Assembly: GCA_000181795.3 (NCBI GenBank)
Contig: CM012953.1
Coordinates: 18,040,887 to 18,104,886, forward strand
Length of the DNA: 64,000 nucleotides
DNA from: Trichinella spiralis
Lineage: Eukaryota > Nematoda > Enoplea > Trichinellida > Trichinellidae
Reading direction: 5' to 3'
This document shows, one piece after another, positions 44,200-55,560 of this stretch. The notes under the pieces were generated by a model. It did not search any database. It had not been told where the DNA came from and was given only the letters and a program-made list of their open reading frames with translations. How positions within the stretch are numbered: the stretch's first letter is position 1; each line of letters begins with the position of its first letter. Both the position numbers and the translations under genes were made by a program.

Positions 44200-44621
44200 T
44201 AATTTGACTCTCGGCAACACCGCGTGCCAACTGGAACTACTTGGCAGCTGGCCAACTATTTGTTCTCTGCTAAAGTAAACATCGCTAGAGTAGTGCGAGT
44301 AGTACGAGCAGTACACGTGTTAAAGAGTACGTTTAATACGTGTGTGATAGTAGCAGTGTTAGTCGTATACACTGTGAAGATAACTGTGTGCTTGAGCGTT
44401 GTTGTTTTGAGATCGTTGAATAAAACTGTTTCTATCTGATTGTCGTTATTGCTGAAAGCAATAAATTTGTGTCGACCGATATTAGCTTGGACGCAGTAGT
44501 TATCACCATTAACAAAGAACCAGAGAAAGCTTATTCATCACGAGGACAAATAAGCCGCGAATAACTACAGTCAGTATTGGAACCTGATTGTTAGTTATTA
44601 AAAGTGTAGCTAAATTTGCTA
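44200..44621 (+). repeat. Probable 5' LTR of a plus-strand BEL/Pao element
   Basis: The 3' end reads tttgctaca followed by ttttttggtgccacgagccggg, a BEL-type leader and primer-binding region. A TGAATAAAAC polyadenylation word lies near 44,417. The left border is uncertain, so the start is approximate. Confidence 0.5.
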
Positions 44622-44743
44622 CATTTTTTGGTGCCACGAGCCGGGAGAAGGAGTCTGGATTTGGAGAACCAGATACTTCTCAATTGGTTATAGCTAGTCT
44701 GCAGCGCTATATCGTAGTTTGAAGCAGTTAAAAGATTGTCAAC

Positions 44744-45378
44744 TATGGACAACTTGGTTCAACGAAGAGCTGCTCAAGTACGTTGGTTAAAGATTGCCAT
44801 GGAAAACATGGAAGCAGCTTTTGATGGTAGTGCTGAAACATGACAGATTTGTTTCGCAAAGCTTATGGACACATGGTCCAGATATGATGAAATTATCACA
44901 AAGCTGCTCGATGATACTATGGACCAGAAGACAATTGATGTTTACACTGAAGAAAGAGAAACTGTATGTGCCGACATAACAGAGATAGATCAAAGTGAAG
45001 GTGGAAAACATGGAACGTGAACTTGTGGTTCGAGAATGCAAGTCTACAGAATATACGCCAATAACTCAAACTGGAAGCTCAAATGTACGACTTCCAAAAA
45101 TGGAAATAAAGAAATTCAATGGTGAGTACCATGATTGGCAACGGTTTCACGATGAATTTGAGACAACGATCAATTCCAATTCAAATTTGTCACCGATTGA
45201 GAAATTCAATTATTTACGATCGTTGTTATCTGGGAATGCAGAAACTGCTATTCGGGGATTGACTCTGAATACGGTTAATTATGAAACTGCATTGACTATC
45301 CTAAATGAGAAATTTGGTGACCCTCAACTCCTTATTGAAGAACACTTGAAGAGCCTACAAAACTTACCGGTAATAACT
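44744..45378 (+). pseudogene. BEL/Pao gag N-terminal fragment, plus strand
   Basis: After the leader, the frame from 44,744 is broken and then open at 44,995-45,371 with the DUF1759-type sequence MEIKKFNGEYHDWQRFHDEFE and EKFNYLRSLLSGNAETAI. It stops abruptly at about 45,378, where minus-strand RT sequence of another BEL element begins. Confidence 0.8.
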
Positions 45379-45381
45379 GGC

Positions 45382-46440
45382 CTGGTTGCTGGCCCACTTC
45401 CTAAAGTGCAATCCACCTTTTCGTAGGAACTCTGGTACTCTACTAATCAACGCAGCTACCTCTGACTCCTCGTCACAACTCATCACCAAATCATCAACAT
45501 ACATGTTGGACAGGGCTCGCTTGATTATAACATCACATTCCTCTGGGTTTCGTTCCGCATGTGCTTTAATCACATTCATTGCGAGGTAAGGGGAACACGC
45601 TAACCCGAAACACACACAGGTAAGGCGATACACTCGCACCGGAGAGTCCTGTACGCAGTTGCGCCACAGGAAACGACAAGCATCGCGGTCTTCCACCCGG
45701 AGTGCAGCCTGCAGGTACATTTTCTCAATGTCAGCCTGCACTGCGATTTGGTACTGTCTGAAGCGGAGCAAAACGCCTACCAAATCGGTTTGCAGATTAG
45801 GGCCCGTTTCAAGGCATTGATTGAGCGAGACACCACCATATTTTGCCGACCCGTCAAACACTATTCGACATTTTAACTCACCGTTAACTGTCTTGTACAC
45901 CGCATGATGTGGCAGGTACCAAGTTATGCCATTCTGCTCGTGCTGACTTGTCACTTCTTCTACCCATCCATTTCGGATGTATTTTTCGATCACCGTGCTG
46001 TACGCTAGTTGTTTGGCTGGGTCTTTCATGATGCTCCTTTCTATGGCTTGCAGTCGTTGCTCGGCCAGTGAGCGATTGTTAGGTTGCCGGATTTCACCGG
46101 GTTTTTACAGTAGCCCCACAGTATAGCGTGAACCATCATGTGTTAGATTGCTGTGAAACTTGGCGCTTACCGAGTCTTGAGTTGGATTCTCTTCTTGTAG
46201 TTTGATGCCGATGGAATCCAGCTCCCAAAATTTCTTCAATGTCTGTTCGATTTCGTTTTCAATCTGAACACAACTGACTTGGGATGTTGGATTTGGCGAG
46301 GGATTCACCGGGCGAAACACGACCCATCCTAGCGTCGTTTCGATTGCTACCGGATCGTCATGGCCACCTCGCAGGATCTTCTCGCCAAGAAATCAACCGT
46401 AGAAATCGAGACCGATCAGAATATGGATTGGGAGATTCAT
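45382..46440 (-). pseudogene. BEL/Pao reverse transcriptase fragment, minus strand
   Basis: Reading leftward it shows VRYTVGLL-like DGSRYTVGLL, a stop, then ITWYLPHHAVYK, CRIVFDGSAKYGGVSL, IAVQADIEKMYLQAALR, SNMYVDDLVMSCDEESE and LHFRKWASNQ. The YVDD catalytic core is intact. Only this middle part of pol is present. It is joined tail to tail with a plus-strand gag fragment. Confidence 0.85.
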
Positions 46441-46569
46441 ATCCCGTTCTTCTGGTAGAAGTCATTAGCCAATTACCGATCAATCGTGTTCAACCTATCA
46501 GAGTACAGCCAATCACAAAAATGGGGGCGGAGTTTGGGGAAATCGGGACACGGATGAGTTCAGAGGGAT
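46441..46569. other. Unassigned segment between BEL and MULE pieces
   Basis: A short segment with two CCAAT-like words and a G-rich patch (gggggcggag). Its origin was not recognised. Confidence 0.3.
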
Positions 46570-47066
46570 GGTGGATTGCGGGACAAATTTTCACGGTCTA
46601 ATTTTACTGGTCGTTGAACTCGCTATTTCATTGGACCATCAATTCGTCGTCTTATTAGTTTTCCTTATCTAATTGCTCATTGATTCAAACTCTTCAGTTG
46701 TGATTAGCTGTAATATTCTTCATTTCATTGGTTCAAATATTCCATTTAGGATTACGTAACTTTAATAGTGGTGACGTAACATTAATAATGAAAATATTCC
46801 TTATTTGGGAATTGTTTCAATCAAGATTTATAAGTTGTATCATTCATTGAAATTTTGTTTTTCCAAATATATTATTAAGTGAAAGTTTTATACTTTTTTA
46901 GTTGATCAACGTTTTTCAATAATTAATTTTTTATCATTTATTTCTATATTTTTATTATACCAGGAGTGACGGTTATTATTCAAAATGCGATAATAAATAA
47001 TTTCAGAAAAAAAACAATAACGAATACAAAAAATAAAATTTAAAATAGTGATTTTTGAATTTTTTT
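46570..47066 (+). mobile_element. MULE terminal region, diverged copy
   Basis: From tttcacggtc to the gap it aligns with the ATTGG-rich MULE end at 21,110-21,540 but with many substitutions and small indels. It is directly followed, across ten N, by a second, near-identical copy of the same region. Confidence 0.7.
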
Positions 47067-47076
47067 NNNNNNNNNN
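47067..47076. other. Assembly gap (10 N)
   Basis: Ten N bases between two direct copies of a MULE end. A gap of nominal size here suggests a scaffold join in repeat DNA. Confidence 0.99.
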
Positions 47077-47682
47077 GTTTATTGCGCTATTTTATTGGGC
47101 CGTCAAGTCGTTGTCTTATTGGTTTTCTTTGTCTAATTGCTCATTGATTCAAATCTTTCCCTTGTGATTAGCTGTAATATTTTTTCATTTCATTGGTTCA
47201 AATATTCCATTTAGGATTACGTAACTTTAATAGTAGTGACGCAACATCAATAATGGAAATTTTATTATTCCAAAATTTTATTGTTTGTTTGAGGTTTTGT
47301 CATTCATTGAAATTTTGTTTATTTAAATATATTATTTGTGGTGAAGTTTACACTTTTTCATGATCAGCATTCCCGAAAATAATTTTTATCATTATTCTAT
47401 ATTTATTGTACCAAAGTGACGTTATATCAAATGCGATAGTAATAATTCAGAGAAAACAATACAAAAAATAAGTTAAATAGTGATTTTTATTTTTCACTAG
47501 CCAACAGCAGCAGCAACAACAGTAAAGAACAGCCAACAACAACAACAACAATAAAAAACAGTGAATGGCATTAACAAAGTGGAAACAACGAAAAAGCAAG
47601 AAACTAAATAATACAATACAATACAATACAACACAACACAACACAACACAATAAAATACAATCCACCACTTGGAAGGCGGCA

Positions 47683-48889
47683 TTAAATCGGCTCCGGCGT
47701 TGTATACATTAATGCTTCAAGGAACTGCGCCAGGGTACGACTACCGTTGGTGTATTCACCCGTATATTGGGAAACCCGTTGTTGCTTTTCATATAAACCC
47801 TGTTTACCCGTCTTAAGTACCAGTCTTAAATCACCTGTCGAATCAGGGTGTCCATCACACCCTGTTCTGCTGTCAGGATCTGGAGCAGTTCATAACAATC
47901 CGTTATGACTTTCAGCCGCTTTTCTGTTGAGCCGCGTGAGCCAACCTTCTAAGTGGTTATTGGTTCTGATATTTACATTATATACACTCCTGCCCTGTAC
48001 CCGCGTATTCAGGAAGTAGCCCTGAATCGCAGGTATCAGGGCTGTTTCAAAATCACAAATTATTGTTTGTGAATTGAGATTGACCCCGAGGACTGCCGCT
48101 TTGTTTATTAAAGCTTGAAATATAAATCCGTATGTTCCAATATCTTTACCCGTACATAAACAGTAGATTGCTGGCACCAGCTTACCCGCCACAAAAGCAT
48201 GGATAGTAAACAGTTGTTGATACCACTGTGGTACAACCTTGAAAGTACCATCCATGCACCAGGTTCGCATGGCTGCCAGCTGTTTAATGTTGTAACCCGT
48301 AGCCAATACCAGTATATGCCTCGATGCACTCTGCTACAATAAAAAAAATATTCACCGGCCTTCATTGTCTTGAACGGGACCGGGATTTGCAGGTCCCGAC
48401 GATGACAGGGCAGTTTTCGGTATCGCTTTGCCCGGTGGCTGTACATCGTGGACTTTACCTGTTTAAAGAGTGGAAAGTGGCCACATGTGGATGTCTGGGC
48501 AGACGCGGCGAAAGCTTCCTCATCATAGATGGCCGGGATTGTTTTCGTTTCTTCCGCGCTTCGCTTTTTCAAAAGCGTTTTCTTTTCTATTTTGTATGCC
48601 AAGTGCTCATCCACCGGGCAGCTTTCGATGTGATCATTCCGCTTGATAACCGTTGTCACATCAAGGTTGGTTCATATGGCACCACCGCAGCCTTTTTTAT
48701 CCTATACAAAAATAAACTAACCCTTAATAAATAACTAAAGAAACACACTGTACATTTAGCACATACTTTCGAGCATCTCCAATATTTCTGTCTGCCGGCA
48801 CGTTTTAATTTATATGCCCTGCCTTCATACACAAGGGACGTGCCACCGCAACGATTTGGTACAACATGTTAGTCATGGACATCAGCCAT
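47683..48889 (-). pseudogene. MULE transposase pseudogene with FLYWCH zinc finger
   Basis: The start ATG is at 48,889, with a stop at codon 7. The FLYWCH-type finger follows (VPNRCGG, YEGRAYKLKRAG, KYWRCSK). It is split by a short GT...TAG stretch near 48,745-48,698 that may be an intron, as the same place is interrupted at 58,080. Then come DEHLAYKIEKKTLLKKR and, after frame changes, the MULE core MRTWCMDGTFKVVPQWYQQLFTIHAF with IICDFETALIPAI. About 80 core residues are deleted before NNHLEGWLTRLNRK. The C-terminus ends near 47,683. Confidence 0.88.
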
Positions 48890-49772
48890 TCGATACAGAA
48901 TGGAAAACGATTTGAACTACTCAGGAACGCAAAGCGCTGATCGCAAAGGCAACAGCAAACGAAAATAAATTTGACGGTTTTGAATTTCATTTTAAACAAC
49001 CATATTGCAACATTTGGTTTTCATTTCTCATTTTATCTACAATCGAAGATCAACTTCTGATATTCCTTGTGGCACCAATACCTTTTGTTGATACTGACAG
49101 AATAAAATTAATCACACACAAATGGCGCATGAATGCTAACATCAAAGAACGTGATGTCCACTGCAGAGTGAATTTTAAGCAGCTTTAACTGCTATTCTGC
49201 TTCGTGCTGTCCATCGCTTCATTTCTGCTTTCAAAGTGTTTTACTTTTATTTATCCGAGTTCATCAGATAAAGGCGATTTCAATACAATGCAAATTTCAA
49301 CAAGTGATGAATTGTCCAAACTTGCAATTTTGATTTAAAACTAGTAATGGCAACTGCTAATTTTTGTTAGCATCGAAATACTTTTCTGATTTTCCTGCCT
49401 GTTCTCTGAAAATTTTTCTGGTTTGCAAACGAATTTTATCTTTAATCTTTCCAATGTTTCTTTTGCTCCTGTTCACCAGAGTTATTGTTTTCCTTCGTAT
49501 ATTTTATTTAAATAAAAAATTTAAAATCTGCAATATTATTTACAAATAAAAAAAACAAATTTATTTATATATTTGGTGTAAATTGTAAACTTTCTATTTC
49601 AACATCTGAACAAAACCGACTAGTGCGTTGGTGAACACTTAAATTGCCATCTATTCTCATTTCCATTTGCAACCTTTCAATGTATATTTCAATGATAACG
49701 AAATATTTAAACATTCCGCATCAAAAGCAGCGTCTTTGTTGTAGCTGATCTGTTTGATGTTGCATTTCAAAT

Positions 49773-49918
49773 TACATTTGAACTTGGTTAAGTGAGCATG
49801 AAATTTCGAAAAAATTTCCATGCACTTATCCATTATTTTATCGTTTAACTACAGGGAATTTTTTTCGACCAAAATCTTATGCACTTATCCAATGTGCATT
49901 TAATCAAGTTCGACTGTA
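49773..49918. mobile_element. Tigger/pogo-type MITE, 146 bp
   Basis: The left tip TACATTTGAACTTGGTTA and the complemented right tip TACAGTCGAACTTGATTA form imperfect inverted repeats that include TA at both ends. The subterminal parts (catgcacttatcca and its complement) also pair. A second copy with the same borders is at 59,230-59,363 in the same context. The tips resemble the terminus at 50,570-50,591. Confidence 0.65.
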
Positions 49919-50591
49919 TTTTATATGAAATGTATGAACGCCACACAGTCGCCCACTGCAAATGTAATGCCCAGCGTTTGACCGGTCAAGCCATCCAGTG
50001 GTGCATGTAAAATCAGTATAACCAAGCATTGTAGCAAATTGCTCAGCTATAATTTTTGAAATTGGCCCACTGATTGGGGTTCCAATTTGACTCTGCTCTT
50101 GAAACCATTCCAACAGTGATTCATCAATGTCGGTTTTCTTACACAATCGAAATCTTTTCGTAGATGTGATGCCATTTTCATGTGCATCTAAAATAGCGCT
50201 TGGATTTTTCCAAATTGAAGAGACTTACGACTGTGATAAGCCAAACTGCTCGCAAACTGAAGCATTTTTCGTACCATCGTTCAATGCATTGGTGACAGCA
50301 ACCTTTTCGTTCACGGACGATGCCTTCCTCTTAGCAATACAGAGTGATGCATCAAGTGCACAAAGCGCTACTGCTCTGCGCCGGCAGTAACGTAGCCACA
50401 GTTGTGCAACGTCATTCATTACTACTGCAGCTTACGAACGCTCACAATTGTTATTGATTTCTATTGTTATATCCAAGTTTTAAGAACGATGTAAAAGGTA
50501 TTTTTCATGTATACGACAAAGCCGAACCAACCAAAAAATAAAATTTCTATCGCAATAACCGAAACATCGTTATAACCAAGTTTAATTGTAT
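49904..50591 (-). pseudogene. Tigger/pogo-like transposase N-terminal fragment
   Basis: Two frame-compatible parts joined by one TAA make a CENP-B-type DNA-binding unit. First is the psq-type helix-turn-helix (KRKASSVNEKVAVTNALNDG, EQFGLSQS), then the CENPB-type domain (LLEWFQEQSQIGTPISGPI, GWLDRS), after which homology is lost. The DDE catalytic domain is missing. The right tip, complemented, reads TACAATTAAACTTGGTTATA, a Tigger-like terminus with a TA target, at 50,591. Confidence 0.8.
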
Positions 50592-50961
50592 CAGTTAATC
50601 ATATCCTGACTCATGGAGGCGAAAAAAATGGGCATGTGATCGAATCATTTTAAAACTATTTTCAACTAATCAGCGAAAGAGGCCATGCAAAAATGCATGC
50701 TCATTCTAGAACAGAATATGTGATCTGTTGCTAACTGAATATTATGACTGTTGTTCATTTGCTGCTGGCTAAAGTAGTTTAAAATTGAAGAAGTTTAAGC
50801 AGAAACTTTAAAACTAAAACAATAATATTTTAATATACTTTAAAAGTTTTACATTAAATTGTTAAATTTAAACAAAACATTATGGACAAGTTGAACGAGA
50901 AACAGAATAAGGTTAGTATTCTCTGCTTGCTTGACGTAGCTCGTGTTGTGCATATTGAGCA
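50592..50961. other. Spacer upstream of the phosphatase gene
   Basis: It holds the 5' flank and 5' UTR. An ATG at 50,882 opens a 10-codon stretch ending in AAG|GTTAGT, but it cannot be joined in frame to the main ORF with the nearest acceptor, so I left it out of the gene. Confidence 0.4.
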
Positions 50962-51870
50962 ATGGCAAATGAACCACAACCGATAAACGCTTTGCCAGAA
51001 GGACAAAGTGAGGTAAAAGGAGACAAGGTACAAGAAAATAAAGAAACAGTGGAATTGACCGGGAGAAGAATTTTTTTAGTCCGCCATGGAGAACGAATGG
51101 ATCGCGTTTTCCCAGGTTGGTTGCGTCTTGGTTTCACAGATTTAGGAGCGTATAGACCATATGATTTGAATATGCCATTAAGAGCAGTGAAACGAGAAAA
51201 TGGATGGAAAGATTTTTACAATGATCCACCGATTACTGAAATTGGTTATGCGACATCACAAATGATTGGACGAGGTATGAAACTGAGTGGAATTGGATTT
51301 GACATGGTCTACTGTAGTCCAGCTTTGCGTAGCATTCAAAGTGCCCATGGAATATTGAAGTCGTTTGCTGGTTCAAATACAAAAATTTGCATCGAAGCAG
51401 GTCTGTTTGAATATTTGGGTTGGTATGAAAATGCAAATTTGAATTTTCTTAATACTGATCAGTTGGTCAGTGAAGGATATGAAATACAACCAAATTACAT
51501 TCCATACATGATGGCGCAAACATTGAAAGATAAGTTTCATAGTGAAACTATTGAAGAATATTACAAACGAGTCAATACAGTGGTTAACTACATTGTGAGT
51601 TTGCATGGAAAAACAAAGTGCAATTTGTTGTTCGTCGTTCATGCACCAACGATTGATGCCATTGGTCGAAGTTTGATGAAAAAATCTGCTACTAATTTGT
51701 CCAATTATGAACTTAGCAAAATGGGTATTCATTATCCATATGCTTCTGTTGTCGGCTTAGAAGAAATAAAAGCAAATGGAGAATGGCAGTTAATGCCAAA
51801 TATATTGCCGCCAATTTCATGTTTAGATTTTAGTAACCGCGTAAATTTGAATTATTTTACTCGTCCATAA
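50962..51870 (+). CDS. Histidine phosphatase of the UBASH3/STS branch
   Basis: A single-exon ORF of 302 aa. Residues 36-50 give the phosphoglycerate-mutase-type motif FLVRHGERMDRVF (catalytic His42 with Arg41). Next come YDLNMP (67-72), DPPIT (88-92), CSPALRS with Arg123, EAGLFEY with Glu150, and the second catalytic His227 in FVVHAPTID. This pattern is that of UBASH3/TULA-like phosphatase domains, which remove phosphate from phosphotyrosine proteins or, in other members, from small molecules. The UBA and SH3 domains of vertebrate UBASH3 are absent. No signal peptide is present, so it is cytosolic. A TATTGAG|CA just before the ATG is a possible trans-splice acceptor. The substrate is not predictable. 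Confidence 0.92.
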   Translation: MANEPQPINALPEGQSEVKGDKVQENKETVELTGRRIFLVRHGERMDRVFPGWLRLGFTDLGAYRPYDLNMPLRAVKRENGWKDFYNDPPITEIGYATSQMIGRGMKLSGIGFDMVYCSPALRSIQSAHGILKSFAGSNTKICIEAGLFEYLGWYENANLNFLNTDQLVSEGYEIQPNYIPYMMAQTLKDKFHSETIEEYYKRVNTVVNYIVSLHGKTKCNLLFVVHAPTIDAIGRSLMKKSATNLSNYELSKMGIHYPYASVVGLEEIKANGEWQLMPNILPPISCLDFSNRVNLNYFTRP

Positions 51871-52269
51871 CTTTCTTTCTGCTATATTAACGTGTTTTCA
51901 TGTCACATCAGTATCAGTGAATAATTGTAAATTTAGAATCATATTTGTATGAAATGTTATTTTCTTGTAAATGTTTCCACTGATATAATACTGTAAATAA
52001 ATATTTTTAATCAAATTAAAGCGAAATAAATAATAATTATAAAATAAATAGTTTTACTTTTGAAACATAAAATTATACTTTTATTTGGAAAACATCTTGC
52101 AAAATGCTTCAATACATTAGCAGTTGGGGCTTATTTTTCGTTAATTCAAAATTATGTATTCGCTTCAGTTTTCAACTAATATCTTTATTCTGGTAATTTA
52201 ATTCAAACCGGAAAATTTCAGCAAACTGGGTATCACATATTTGAATCCATGAACATTACGGACAAATTT
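51871..52269. other. 3' flank of the phosphatase gene
   Basis: It contains an AATAAA near 52,000, the likely polyadenylation signal, then AT-rich DNA without recognised genes. Confidence 0.5.
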
Positions 52270-53460
52270 TGGTTTTTGACAGATCAGTAAACATAGTGGT
52301 TATACCAACTGTTTTTCCTTGTCTTTTCCATCCAGGGAGCTGACCCATAACTTTACATGCTGTGCCTTCTTATATTTCTTGTAGTTTCCGCAGAACGATT
52401 CGACGAATATTCTTTCGATCGGACCTTCTAAATTGAGAGCATCCGCAACGCTTTTCTTCACAAATGAGCGATAGAAGTCGCTGTCCAATAAGCAGCCCAC
52501 TATCATGTTGTTCCCGCTTGGACCGTGCAGCCTCGCGTGGGCGATCTGCAACAATGCGGTTCGTATTTCGCTGGTCAGAGTCTATCCGACCTGAATTTTT
52601 CCATCTACTGTAGTTGCTGGAAGGTGATCGTAATCTGCTGGTTCTTTGTCCGTGTTCTCCCGCTCAGGATGTAGTAATGCATGATGATGTTCCGTGCAAC
52701 GTGGCTTTGTACAACTCCTTATCGATTCGCAGTCCAACGTCCGGTGACTTCTCATCAATCATGCAAAACACAATCCCCGTCTTCGAGCAATAATCTGTTT
52801 TTCATGAACACTCATCATTGGGACAGTTCCAAATTTGATGATTCCGTTTGCACAATATGCATGCCTGTTTGATCAAAGCATGTAGTGCAGCCGTGGTGTA
52901 TTTTTTCCCCGAGTGTAACTTCTTTTCCATCAATGGCATTTGGATCTCTGAGTCACCCCTCGCTGAAGAATCAAAGGATCCATACCTTTCTCCACTTTAA
53001 TTATCGTAGCATACGTGGTAATATCATCAGCATCAAGAAGGCTTCATTACCTTCCGCTGGTGTTTGCAGTGCTTCAAGACCACGAAAATGAACTAGCAAT
53101 TGATTTGCTCATTGACGTAGACGGTTCAAGCCCCACTGGTTAGTAACAGTCGGAAAATTTGGCAACTGCTTAATGTGTTCTTCGATGATGATTTGTTTTC
53201 TTCCAAAACTGTCAGACAAAATTGTCATTGCCGCTTCACAGTTCGCTACATTCAGTGGTAGTCCTTCGATTTCAGTGACTGCGCTTTCGATAAGTAGTGA
53301 TCTCAAATAGCTAAATTTTTCGATCGTTGAAAGACTTTTGTTGGTATGAATCGACGTGTCGAACTCATCCAGAAATCGCAGCCTATCATTCCAATCATCG
53401 GAAACTCGTGACATGAAAATGGGCGTGGATCTCCATTATATTTCCTTATCCCTAATTATG
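52270..53460 (-). pseudogene. Degenerate BEL/Pao gag-protease fragment
   Basis: A gag piece at 53,414-53,109 (LRFLDEFDTSIHTNKSLSTI, EKFSYLRSLLIES) is followed leftward by noncoding remains and a protease piece at 52,554-52,300 (IVGCLLDSDFYRSFVKKSV, with DSD in place of DSG). The order gag then protease on the minus strand fits one decayed element. Confidence 0.75.
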
Positions 53461-53526
53461 GCAGACGAATTCAGAGGAGGTAGCCCGCTCATATTCCTTT
53501 ACTTTCAGAATATTCTCCGCTTCGGA

Positions 53527-54730
53527 TCAACGTTTTCATTCACGCTGATACGAATCAAATCGGCTTCGTCGACTAAACGTTCAATTCTGCTTGTTTCTAC
53601 AGAAAAACTCTTCGATTCAATCAGCTATCGCGGACTTCTTCTTTGTTAAACCATAATCTGTTCTGAATTTCTCAGCTTTTTTATCCTGTTCTAAATTTCT
53701 TCACAAAAATCTACTTACGTCATTATCTTCAGTGTCTTGCCGGATTTGGAGGAACATCTTCGAGATATCCGCCTGGATTCCTATCTTGAATTGTCGTAAT
53801 AGTATCAGGATATCAAGAAATCATTCAATGAGGTTGCGTGATATCTAGCTGAGGCGCCAAACACAATCTGCATCTCGTTGACGTTTAGTCGTCACGATAA
53901 ACGGCGTGGTGTGGTATATACCATGTTTTTCGTGGTATACCATCCATCTCCTTCTTTTCTTCAATCCATCCTTTTTCCATACACGTCTTAATTACTTCGT
54001 CATATTCTTTTTTACTCCGTCGTAGTTATACCTGAGTTTCATTTCAAACTGCTGCAATCGTTGTTCTGCTTGCACGTAATTTTTCGGTAGCTGCACTTTT
54101 GACGTTTTCCACTGAAGCTTCATGACGTATCGCTCTTTGTCAAGCCTCACTTCGTATTTAAATCGTTTCAAGATGTTCACTTTGAATTCATTTCGTACTT
54201 CGATCCCCATTGTTCCACTTCCCAAAACTTTTTTATGACTTGCAATCTTCGTTCACTTGACATTGCAAGATATGCGCTTGATTCTGAAAGCTGTTCTTTC
54301 CGCAGATAACCCATCCAAATTTCGTCTTCATTGCTGTTGGTTTTAGCTCGTCCACTCTTATAGTTTTGTTCAAAGCAACATCACAGTCTCCTGATCTGCA
54401 GATCGATTTCTATTTCTCCTCGAGGAACTGATCTACCAATCTCAGTCCCTTCAAATGTTCGTATTCTTCTAATGACGGATTTGCGGGTGCTTTCTCACAT
54501 ATGTGTGAAACGCACAATGCGTTCATGACATACGGTTCTTCATCTATCATGATTTTTTTCAGAGATAATTCTACTCCCATCAGTTGCCGATGATTGCGAC
54601 TCAGATTCAATGCACAGACAGTGGTGACGTGTTCCTTGGAACCACTGAGTCCCAAACTTTCTACTATTTTTCTTTTCACAAATAAGCGTTCCAACATCAA
54701 CGTTTTCGCTCACGCTGATATTAATCAAAT
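53527..54730 (-). pseudogene. Degenerate BEL/Pao protease-RT fragment
   Basis: Reading leftward: a protease/linker part at 54,700-54,410 (VALNLS-like CALNLSRNHRQLMGVELSLKK and EYEHLKGLRLVD), an RT N-terminal part at 54,225-53,992 (LQWKTSKVQLPKNYVQAEQRL) and an RT core part at about 53,800-53,700 (LLRQFKIGIQADISKMFLQI) in broken frames. The segment 53,527-53,870 is repeated at 54,700-55,560. Confidence 0.75.
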
Positions 54731-55560
54731 CGGTTTCGTTGACTTAACGTTCAATTCTCGTTCACTAATACAGTATCAACTCTGTACATTGAAAACGAGT
54801 CAATTTTGTTTGTTTTCACAGGAAAACTCTTCGATTCAATCAGTTATCGCTAGACTTCTTCTTAGTTAAACCGTATTCTGTTCTAAATTTCTCTGCTTTT
54901 TATCTTGTTCTAAATTTATCCATAAAAATCTACTTACGTCTTTATCTTCAGTGTCTAGCCGGACTTGGAGGAACATTTTGGAGGTATCCGCATGGATTCT
55001 GATCTTGACTTGTCAGAATCGTATCAGGAAGTGAAGAATTTGATTCTGTAAGGACGGTCCTGCTGCCAAGAGATTGTAACGATCCGCTCTTTCAGGAGGG
55101 CTCGTTTATCACCCCAACTGGACTATTATCACAGTCAAAACTAGGCGACGACGGGGCGGTGTCGAGCGGCGGGTTCGTCCGCGCGATCATATTCTCCGTT
55201 TGCACTGCTGCCCTTTTTTCCCAGTTCAAGCTTTCTCGGTAAAATTCTCGCATTCACAAGGCAGATAAAGAGTACAGTATTGATTGACAAATACGAACAA
55301 GGACCGCCACCGATCCACCACCGTAAATTCCGACAACTAGCATCCACACTTGCTCGCTCGCTGTCAACAACCGTACTACCGTAATTCTTTACTGATCTTC
55401 AAGTATCCATCTGTTTACGGCACCTTTATTGTTCTTCTTCCACTTCGTCGTCTAGACAAATACAGTTGTTAGACGTCGGCCTGCGTCCGTTACAAGATCA
55501 TTCAACGAGGTTCCTTAATATCTAGTCGATGTGTCCAAAACGACTCTACACGACCGTAAT
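54700..55560 (-). repeat. Second copy of the BEL RT segment, split by a solo LTR
   Basis: 54,700-55,074 plus 55,495-55,560 align with 53,527-53,870: both contain tcaacgttttc, gaaaactcttcgattcaatca, ttatcttcagtgtc and gatcattcaacgaggtt-type blocks. The continuity is broken by a 420-bp LTR. The two copies differ by many substitutions. Confidence 0.7.
55075..55494 (-). mobile_element. Solo LTR (420 bp) with 4-bp target duplication
   Basis: The tips are TGTAAC and GTTACA, and the flanking direct repeat is agat (55,071-55,074 and 55,495-55,498). On the minus strand it holds an AATAAAGG polyadenylation word near 55,430, so it is probably in minus orientation. It inserted into an older BEL fragment. 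Confidence 0.75.

Larger units (their letters stand above)
47077..49920 (-). mobile_element. MULE DNA transposon, decayed, copy with transposase
   Basis: It comprises the terminal/subterminal region (47,077-47,680), a minus-strand FLYWCH-MULE transposase relic (47,683-48,889) and the noncoding repeat shared with 597-1,376 and 58,290-59,370. Its right end is obscured by a Tigger-like relic. The terminal outer TIR is missing at the 10-N gap. Confidence 0.8.

Noticed and set aside
50882-50911. Possible short first exon of the phosphatase gene ending in a GT donor
   Set aside because: It is out of phase with the nearest acceptor, and the main ORF has a good start of its own.
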